NCBI GenBank assembly: GCA_045629725.1
Contig: JAZQRT010000077.1
Span: 1 to 28,957, forward strand
DNA length: 28,957 bases
Source of the DNA: SIG714 sp045629725
GTDB taxonomy: Bacteria > Bacillota > Clostridia > Oscillospirales > CAG-272
Direction of reading: 5' to 3'
Below the pieces are notes generated by a model. That model saw only the letters and a list, made by a program, of their open reading frames with translations, made no database searches and was not told the DNA's origin. Shown here in pieces: positions 23,434-28,957 of the stretch. The translations under genes were made by a program, and so were the position numbers. The number at the start of each line of letters is the position of its first letter. Position 1 is the stretch's first letter.

Positions 23434-24131
23434 CTGAATACCTCCCTGAAAAGTTCATCAAGAGATTTACCGGAAGCCTCGCGTACCTCATCAACAGAGC
23501 CCGAGGCAAGTATCTGACCGCCGTATGTAAGGAATACGAAATCGTCAAGGACCTGCTCAATGTCGGCAATAAGGTGAGTTGTGATAATAATAGTGGCTTC
23601 GGGGTCGTAATTGTTTACAATGGTGCTGAGTATGTATTCTCTTGCGGCAGGGTCAACACCTGCGATGGGCTCGTCAAGCAAATAAAGCTTTGCGCGGCGT
23701 GACATAACGAGAATGAGCTGTACCTTTTCTTTGGTACCCTTTGAAAGAGTTTTAAGTCTTGCGGTAGGATCGATATCAAGTGCCTTCAAAAGATCGTAGG
23801 CACGCCCAGTGTCAAAATCCGTATAAAAATCCGCAAAGTAGTTTATAAGCTCCTCAACCTTCATACGCGGAGAGAAATAAGGTCTCTCGGGAAGGTAAGA
23901 GATAAGCGCACAGGTCTTGTCGCTAACGGGAATTCCGTCAACAAGAATTTCTCCGCTGTTGGGTTGAAGCAGTCCTGCGATTAGCTTAATAAGCGTGGAT
24001 TTTCCGCAGCCGTTGGGACCGAGCAGTCCTATTATTTTACCTGCGGGAATTTGAATGTTAAATCTGTTAAGAACGTTGAATCCGCCTTTTTTGTAGGATT
24101 TGGTAAGATCCCGACATTCAAGGATGTTCAT
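23415..24131 (-). CDS. ABC transporter ATP-binding protein
   Basis: This 238-residue ATPase powers the adjacent permease. Walker A is GPNGCGKST (38-46), Walker B LYLLDEP (149-155), followed by the D-loop (GVD) and the switch His186 in ITTHL. The signature reads LSKGT (129-133) in place of LSGGQ, common in this exporter subgroup. I start it at ATG 24131, with AGGAGG upstream and a four-base overlap with the gntR stop; the open frame goes 15 codons further into gntR without a ribosome site. Confidence 0.94.
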   Translation of the reverse strand: MNILECRDLTKSYKKGGFNVLNRFNIQIPAGKIIGLLGPNGCGKSTLIKLIAGLLQPNSGEILVDGIPVSDKTCALISYLPERPYFSPRMKVEELINYFADFYTDFDTGRAYDLLKALDIDPTARLKTLSKGTKEKVQLILVMSRRAKLYLLDEPIAGVDPAAREYILSTIVNNYDPEATIIITTHLIADIEQVLDDFVFLTYGGQILASGSVDEVREASGKSLDELFREVFRCYRSF

Positions 24132-24487
24132 AGTAGTTCCTCCTTTATAAGATCGATAATTTCTTCCTCGGTACATCCGATCTGTCGGATGTTTTTCATG
24201 AAGGTTTTAACAATGTGCTTTGCGTGCTCGTGTCGACTTTGTTCAACAAGGCTTTTATCCTCTGTCACAAATCTTCCAAGTGTTCCGCGTGTTTCGATGA
24301 TGCCTCTTTTTTCAAGCTCCGCAAATGCGTGCTGAACTGTGTTGGGGTTTACGGCAGCCTCAACGGCAAGCTGACGCACTGTGGGAATTTGGCTTCCCGG
24401 TGGATATTTTCCCGAAATAATCAGATGTGTCAGATTATCGGCGATCTGAATGTACACGGGCATACCCGGGGAAAAGCTCCATGCCAT
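24128..24487 (-). CDS. GntR-family transcriptional regulator, YtrA subfamily
   Basis: This 119-residue repressor-type protein has the GntR winged helix (PVYIQIADNLTHLIISG, YPPGSQIPTVRQLAVEAAVNPNTVQHAFAELEKRGIIETRGTLGRFV, described here as the family pattern over residues 10-74), followed by only about 40 residues of helix. That short tail is the mark of the YtrA subfamily, which controls linked ABC transporter genes. It is the first gene of its operon and overlaps the ATPase start by four bases. A perfect inverted repeat covers its promoter, so it probably represses its own operon. Confidence 0.93.
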   Translation of the reverse strand: MAWSFSPGMPVYIQIADNLTHLIISGKYPPGSQIPTVRQLAVEAAVNPNTVQHAFAELEKRGIIETRGTLGRFVTEDKSLVEQSRHEHAKHIVKTFMKNIRQIGCTEEEIIDLIKEELL

Positions 24488-24503
24488 AACATCACTCCTT
24501 TGT

Positions 24504-24533
24504 AGTATTGTACTATGTCAATAATACAATACT
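24504..24533. promoter_or_regulatory. Predicted operator of the GntR/YtrA regulator
   Basis: A perfect inverted repeat, AGTATTGTA (24504-24512) and TACAATACT (24525-24533), with a 12-base spacer. It overlaps the -10 box and likely transcription start of the gntR promoter, and begins 17 bases upstream of the gntR start codon. Confidence 0.7.
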
Positions 24534-24549
24534 TTTCTTTATTTGTCAA
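24521..24549 (-). promoter_or_regulatory. Predicted sigma-A promoter of the gntR-ABC operon
   Basis: On the minus strand TTGACA (24549-24544), exactly 17 bases, then TATTAT (24526-24521). The downstream half is covered by the predicted operator, the geometry expected for repression. Confidence 0.8.
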
Positions 24550-24569
24550 GGGGGGATTTAAAAATTTTG

Positions 24570-24612
24570 AAAAAAATAAAGCCGACGTACTCGGAAAGTT
24601 CGTCGGCTTTAA
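24570..24612 (-). terminator. Terminator of the surface metallophosphoesterase gene
   Basis: AAAGCCGACG (24578-24587) pairs with CGTCGGCTTT (24601-24610), a 10-bp stem and 13-base loop, followed on the minus strand by a T-rich run. It lies about 30 bases after the stop at 24644. Confidence 0.85.
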
Positions 24613-24643
24613 GCTTTAATTTGATTTTTTTGTTATTGAAAAA

Positions 24644-27600
24644 CTATTTCTTCTTTTTCTTAAGTGCTACCACGAGTACTACACCGCCGATTATAAGAAC
24701 TGCAACTACTGCGATAATAACGTAGATTACGGTGTTATCGGATGCGGGTTCTTCAGTAACGTCGGTTGTGTTGGGAGTGGTATTTACGGGAGTTTCAGAA
24801 GGAGTGGGAGTTACAACGCCCGTTGCGGGGATAACCTCAGTTTCCGTATATCCGCACTTGCAGGAGCGGGACTTTTGTCCGTCCGTGGTGCCCGTTGCCT
24901 CAAGGTCTATTACCCAATCACCGAGGGTGTGCTTTTCGGGGGCGCTTACCTTATAGCACTTTTCGCAGGTGTATGAGTGTGATCCCTTGTCATATGTCCA
25001 AGAGGAGGGAACGTGATCTTCCGTACAATGGGTCAGATAGATAAGATTCTCGGCACCTGTGATATTGGTATTGTACATTGTTTTGATGTTTGAACAGAAT
25101 TCCTTCCAATCAGCTTCCGTTCCGTAATAATAGATGGTCTTGATGTTGTCGGACTGATATACAGTACCCTGACCAACTGTTTTAAGTGTGGAGGGAAGGA
25201 ATACCTCTGTGAGATTTTCATTGTATGCAAGGCAGTCCATATTGAGCGTTGTTACGCCTTCTTCAAATACGACTGTTCTGAGAGCAGGAAGTCTGCAGAA
25301 GCTTTGGTTTCCGATGACCTTGAAGCCCGAAACAACTACCTTACGTATCTCGGAGGCATATTCATACCAAGGCTGTTCCTTATTGTCATTAAAGCTTGGA
25401 ATTGAGCCGGCTCCCGTAACCGTGAGAGTAGCGGTCTTTCTGTCAAGGGACCACTTAACGAGTCCTCCGTTCAACTTGCCGCTGACGTAACGGTCAACCT
25501 CTTTGCCGAAAACTGCGGTATAGGTCTTGTTCACCTTTGCCTTGGGAAGTGTTTCCGTTACCTTATAGGTCTTCGTACCGTCATTCCAGCCGACGAAGGG
25601 ATAGTGCTTGTTTTCATCCTCATGATATTTGGAGGGAAGTTCATCATAGGTGGGAGAGGTTCCGTTTTTAACGTCATAGGTAACAGTCATATCTCCTGCA
25701 ACGAAGGTGATCACAACCTTTTGGAAGACAACGGACTTGGAAAGAACGTCGTTTCCTTCCGATTTTATGACTTTTTCCCATGCCTCGGCAGAACCGCCGT
25801 AGGAGATATTTTCAATCTTTTCAATGCCGCTGAAGGCGTTTTTCTCAATGGTCTTGAGGCTTTCGGGGAGTATCAAGGTCTCAACCGGAACTGATTTGAA
25901 CGCGCCCTCTTTGATCATGTAGAGTCCTTCCTTGATCTCGATGGTTTTAAGATTACCAAATGAAGAAAAAGCGTCTTTTCCAATTAATTTGATACCCTTG
26001 CCTATATAAAGTGAGTGGGCTGTAATAGTAAACTTTGAAAATCCTTTAAGGAGGTTGTAATCCGGCTGAATATCTCCTGTTCCTTCAAAACGAAGTGTAT
26101 TGAGCTGGTGATTGAAAGTCCAGGTAATATTCGTATCCGTATCCGTTATAGTACCTTCTTCTATTACGTCATCTCTGTCGGTGTATACGATATAGCAAGC
26201 ATAGGAGAGGATTTCTTCTGCCCAAAGGTCAACACCGTTTATGATCTGGTAGTCATCATATACGAACTGAAGTATACCCTGAGAAGCATCACCTGCAAGG
26301 GATGAGTAACTTGTTGCGCCGGAGGCAACAGTTCTTGGGTTGGTAACGGAGGGAACGTGTACCATTGTGGCGGTTGTACCCTGATAGTTATAGATGTTGA
26401 GATTTTCGTTGTATTTCTGCATACTGAACTCATAATGGCTGTGTCCGTTGTACCAGATCACGTTGTCATATTTGGTAAGCAGATCGCGGAAGATCTTTTC
26501 ATCATTTGTATACTGATTGTAGTTTCCGTTGTAACTGTATCCGCCGTTACTCTTGAGGTCGCCCTGACCGTCAACGTTTTCTCTGTCGTCATCGGAGAGA
26601 TAGGTGTGGAAAAGGAGATAAACTGTCTTGTTCTTGTGGAGTTCAAGCTGTTCTTCAAGCCATTCAAGCTGCTCGGGCTCAACAAGCTTTTCCTGTGCGG
26701 GAGAGTGTCCGTCCCAATACCACTGAGAAAGGGAGATGAATACGAAATCCTCGTGCTCGGGAAGCTGGTACGTAAAGTCGATTCCGTTGTCGGCAATATC
26801 AAGAACGCCTTCAACCTTACCGTCATAGATTCCCGTGTTCATGTATTTACGCCAGTATCCGTCCTTGCCGAACATAACGTCCAGCTTTGCGTAAAGCTCA
26901 TGGTTACCGCCGCAGGCAATAACGAGCAGACCGCTTTTAGCAACTGCTTCGTAGAATTCCTTGTAGGATTCCTCCTCACCGTACAAGCTGTAGTCACCTG
27001 CCGCCGCAACGAGCTCTACACCCGCTGCTTTATAAAATTCAAGGGCGGTGTCGAATGCGTTTTCAGCATAGTCGATCTTCTTGGAATCATCAAAGAAGTA
27101 ATTGAAGTGTACATCGGATACCACACCGAAGGAATATTCGGGCTCTTTTTCTTCGAGAAGCTTATCTGCGGGAAGCTCAACGGCTTTCAGTACTTTTCCC
27201 GAAGCATCTGAAACGAGAAGCGTCTTTGCTCCAACAGGGATCGCTGTAAATCCCAAAACCTTTTCTGTATGGGAGCCGCCCTTATCGTCTTTTATGGTAA
27301 AGGTTGCAAGGGGAGAATAGGGAAGCTCCTTTTCACCTGCTTTGGAAGTAAGTGCCTTGCCCTCTGAGTCTCCCCAACCGATATTGAAGGTTCCCGAAGC
27401 ATCGGTAGTAACGTAAATATATCCTGCCGCGGAGCCGCGAAGCTCGTTGTTGAAGCTGTATGAAACGGTAACGTTGGCGTTTATGGGCGCGGCGCTTGGC
27501 TTATAGTACTTGGATGACGAAATATTAGCAGGTATCTGTGCGCTGAGGTAAGTACCGTAAAGAGCAAGGCTCTGTGTAGCTTTTCCGTAGCTTTTATAGA

Positions 27601-28027
27601 TCTTGACGTCTATGTCGTAATACTTTCCGGCTGTGGGGCAGAATCCTGTCGTACCCTTGGAACCGTTCAGGTAAACGTCAAAATATTGACCGTTGCTCTT
27701 GTTGAGTGCGGAAGAAACCGTGTCATAGGTATGTACTTTATTTCCTCCTTTTCCGTCAAGAAGGGAGAATGTCATTTCCATGGTATAGTCAGAAATATCG
27801 GCGCCTCCGTCAATAAGTGCCTTTAACTGACTGAGAAAAGGTGACATCATGATCGACCCGTCTGATTTTGTTCTGACGATATAGCCGCCATATCCGATGG
27901 AATCGGTGTAGGATTTGGTGGTTTCCGTGATAACCTGTCCCTCGGCAAATACTCCTTCGGGGAGAATCTGCAAAAAGAGCGGCATGATCATGAGAAATGT
28001 GAGTGTAAGAGATAGTATTTTTTTCAT
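24644..28027 (-). CDS. Large cell-surface metallophosphoesterase with BspA-like leucine-rich repeats
   Basis: This is an 1127-residue exported protein. A signal peptide covers about 1-28. Residues 30-295 form a beta-rich region without a domain I can name. Residues about 298-595 are a calcineurin-like phosphoesterase: SDVHF (Asp305, His307), AGDYS (Asp345), GGNHE (Asn375, His376), LLFHTY (His474) and GHSH (His529, His531), a complete metal set. Two BspA-like leucine-rich blocks follow (about 672-745 and 870-985), separated by an InlB-like B-repeat segment (FVGWNDGTKTYKV...TYTAVF). Near the C-terminus come CEKC and CKCGYTETEVIPATG repeats, a Thr/Pro-rich spacer, one transmembrane helix and a Lys tail. 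It is therefore membrane anchored and faces out; the substrate is unknown. AGGAG lies six bases before the ATG. Confidence 0.9.
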   Translation of the reverse strand: MKKILSLTLTFLMIMPLFLQILPEGVFAEGQVITETTKSYTDSIGYGGYIVRTKSDGSIMMSPFLSQLKALIDGGADISDYTMEMTFSLLDGKGGNKVHTYDTVSSALNKSNGQYFDVYLNGSKGTTGFCPTAGKYYDIDVKIYKSYGKATQSLALYGTYLSAQIPANISSSKYYKPSAAPINANVTVSYSFNNELRGSAAGYIYVTTDASGTFNIGWGDSEGKALTSKAGEKELPYSPLATFTIKDDKGGSHTEKVLGFTAIPVGAKTLLVSDASGKVLKAVELPADKLLEEKEPEYSFGVVSDVHFNYFFDDSKKIDYAENAFDTALEFYKAAGVELVAAAGDYSLYGEEESYKEFYEAVAKSGLLVIACGGNHELYAKLDVMFGKDGYWRKYMNTGIYDGKVEGVLDIADNGIDFTYQLPEHEDFVFISLSQWYWDGHSPAQEKLVEPEQLEWLEEQLELHKNKTVYLLFHTYLSDDDRENVDGQGDLKSNGGYSYNGNYNQYTNDEKIFRDLLTKYDNVIWYNGHSHYEFSMQKYNENLNIYNYQGTTATMVHVPSVTNPRTVASGATSYSSLAGDASQGILQFVYDDYQIINGVDLWAEEILSYACYIVYTDRDDVIEEGTITDTDTNITWTFNHQLNTLRFEGTGDIQPDYNLLKGFSKFTITAHSLYIGKGIKLIGKDAFSSFGNLKTIEIKEGLYMIKEGAFKSVPVETLILPESLKTIEKNAFSGIEKIENISYGGSAEAWEKVIKSEGNDVLSKSVVFQKVVITFVAGDMTVTYDVKNGTSPTYDELPSKYHEDENKHYPFVGWNDGTKTYKVTETLPKAKVNKTYTAVFGKEVDRYVSGKLNGGLVKWSLDRKTATLTVTGAGSIPSFNDNKEQPWYEYASEIRKVVVSGFKVIGNQSFCRLPALRTVVFEEGVTTLNMDCLAYNENLTEVFLPSTLKTVGQGTVYQSDNIKTIYYYGTEADWKEFCSNIKTMYNTNITGAENLIYLTHCTEDHVPSSWTYDKGSHSYTCEKCYKVSAPEKHTLGDWVIDLEATGTTDGQKSRSCKCGYTETEVIPATGVVTPTPSETPVNTTPNTTDVTEEPASDNTVIYVIIAVVAVLIIGGVVLVVALKKKKK

Positions 28028-28060
28028 AACTTGCTCCTATTGTTTGATTTTTACAATTTA

Positions 28061-28089
28061 ACAATACATTATTTTGCTGAATTTGTCAA
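28061..28089 (-). promoter_or_regulatory. Predicted sigma-A promoter of the surface metallophosphoesterase gene
   Basis: On the minus strand TTGACA (28089-28084), a 17-base spacer, then TATTGT (28066-28061), about 35 bases upstream of the start codon. Confidence 0.7.
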
Positions 28090-28162
28090 TGCTTCACAGG
28101 TGTTTTTGTACAAATTTTATTGTTAATTTGAATATAATTTGAAAAAATGTTTGTAAAATCAG

Positions 28163-28191
28163 TTGACAAATTTTATAAATTGTGTTAGAGT
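28163..28191 (+). promoter_or_regulatory. Predicted promoter of the lyxose isomerase gene
   Basis: TTGACA (28163-28168), a 17-base spacer, then TAGAGT (28186-28191). The -35 is perfect and the -10 matches four of six positions, so an activator may be needed. The 70 bases between this and the opposing promoter are AT-rich with no clear operator. Confidence 0.6.
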
Positions 28192-28230
28192 GAAATCATA
28201 AATATTATATATAATAATAAGGAGAATATC

Positions 28231-28911
28231 ATGAAAAGATCGCAGATCAACCAGCTTTTGAAAGAGAATATGGAATTTATAAAATCACACGGCTTCAACC
28301 TTCCTCCCTTTGCGGATTACACACCCGAGGAGTGGGAAAATCTTGACAATAGCTACGATGAGATCAGAGATCATATGCTCGGATGGGATATTACAGACTA
28401 CGGCCTTGGAAACTATGAAAAGGTAGGACTTTTCCTTTTCACAGTAAGAAACGGATCATTCAACGAGCCCGGCTGTCCCAAGACATATGCTGAAAAGATT
28501 CTTATATCCGATGAGGATCAGGTTTGCCCTATGCATTTCCATTTCACAAAGACAGAGGATATCATTAACCGCGGAGGCGGAAACCTTGTTGTTAAGCTTT
28601 ACGAGAGCGAGGAAAACGGAGAGCTTTCAGACCGTGACGTAACTGTAAGCACAGACGGCAGAGTGAGAGTTGTGAAGGCGGGAACAGAGCTTGTTCTTAC
28701 CCCCGGAGAAAGCATCACACTCACTCCCGGAATGTACCATGCATTCTGGGCAGAGAAGGGACACGGTAAGGTGCTTATCGGTGAGGTTTCTATGGTAAAT
28801 GATGACGTTAACGATAATAGATTCTATGAAACAATGGGACGCTTCCCCAAGATCGAGGAGGATGAAGCTCCGCTGAGACTTCTTTGCAACGAATATCCTA
28901 AGGCAAAATAA
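28231..28911 (+). CDS. D-lyxose ketol-isomerase family protein (cupin sugar isomerase)
   Basis: This 226-residue protein matches the cupin-type D-lyxose isomerase family, which interconverts D-lyxose with D-xylulose and often D-mannose with D-fructose. The metal site is visible: His102 and His104 in PMHFHFTKTEDIINRGGG with Glu109, and His170 in LTPGMYHAFWAEKG. The GEVSMVNDDVNDNRF segment (185-198) is also characteristic. AAGGAG lies seven bases before the ATG. A further start codon with a strong ribosome site follows 34 bases after its stop, so it heads an operon, probably for pentose or mannose use. Confidence 0.9.
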   Translation: MKRSQINQLLKENMEFIKSHGFNLPPFADYTPEEWENLDNSYDEIRDHMLGWDITDYGLGNYEKVGLFLFTVRNGSFNEPGCPKTYAEKILISDEDQVCPMHFHFTKTEDIINRGGGNLVVKLYESEENGELSDRDVTVSTDGRVRVVKAGTELVLTPGESITLTPGMYHAFWAEKGHGKVLIGEVSMVNDDVNDNRFYETMGRFPKIEEDEAPLRLLCNEYPKAK

Positions 28912-28945
28912 AACACTTTTCGGCTTTAAAACGGAGGATATTATT

Positions 28946-28957
28946 ATGAAGGATACA
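28946..28957 (+). CDS. Start of a further gene, cut by the window edge
   Basis: Only four codons (MKDT) are visible. The call rests on ATG 28946 with ACGGAGGA ending about seven bases upstream, and on the short distance from the isomerase gene on the same strand. Nothing can be said about the product. Confidence 0.5.

Noticed and set aside
26357..27211. 284-codon open frame antisense to the metallophosphoesterase
   Set aside because: Opposes the catalytic region of a well-supported gene; the hydrophobic composition is a frame effect.

Overview
The window reads as a chromosomal segment of a fermentative Firmicute of class Clostridia, probably a gut-type Oscillospirales/Ruminococcaceae or related lineage. 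The grounds are: AGGAGG-type ribosome sites before nearly every gene, sigma-A promoters of the TTGACA-N17-TATAAT type, an oxygen-sensitive glycyl radical enzyme, clostridial YtrA/ABC-2 and ECF/RsgI-like systems, and a Lys-anchored BspA-like surface protein. Taxonomy is inference; there is no rRNA here. I saw no tRNA, rRNA, CRISPR array, insertion sequence or phage gene, and no gene-free stretch exceeds about 210 bases.

Layout. (1) 1-3734 (+): the end of an F-type ATP synthase operon, atpA (5' truncated)-atpG-atpD-atpC, closed by a hairpin terminator. (2) 3802-7759: an AraC regulator divergent from a glycyl radical enzyme and its radical-SAM activase; the two promoters have directly abutting -35 boxes. 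(3) 7813-8958 (-): a DEDDh exonuclease with a probable BRCT domain and a basic tail. (4) 9168-10921 (+): an ECF sigma factor translationally coupled to a membrane anti-sigma factor with an RsgI-type Asn-Pro domain and C-terminal PepSY-like repeats. (5) 10999-12585 (-): a second AraC regulator followed by glutamate racemase. (6) 12733-14817 (+): a sugar-phosphate isomerase/epimerase-like TIM barrel and a Gfo/Idh/MocA dehydrogenase with strongly biased codons. (7) 14871-15016: an intergenic block of four successive hairpins. (8) 15024-21394 (-): an aromatic amino acid operon, pheA-aroB-aroC-aroE/aroK fusion-aroQ, continuing into a ZIP metal transporter and a cytidylate-kinase-like gene. (9) 21567-24487 (-): gntR(YtrA)-ABC ATPase-ABC permease-unknown exported membrane protein, with an operator laid over its own promoter. 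(10) 24644-28027 (-): an 1127-residue surface metallophosphoesterase with BspA-like repeats. (11) 28231-28957 (+): D-lyxose/mannose isomerase and the first codons of a co-transcribed gene.

How the genes work together. The aro block covers 3-dehydroquinate synthase, dehydratase, shikimate dehydrogenase, shikimate kinase and chorismate synthase, then diverts chorismate to phenylpyruvate; DAHP synthase, EPSP synthase and tyrA are not in the window. Four of its junctions are 4-base ATGA overlaps or gaps of 2 bases, so translation is probably coupled. The two AraC-controlled units look like inducible catabolic modules, but neither carries a transporter that would reveal the substrate. The best candidate for undescribed biology is the glycyl radical enzyme: it has the eliminase-type Cys-x-Glu signature with Trp in the middle, is short (711 residues), and has no microcompartment or aldehyde-handling partners beside it.
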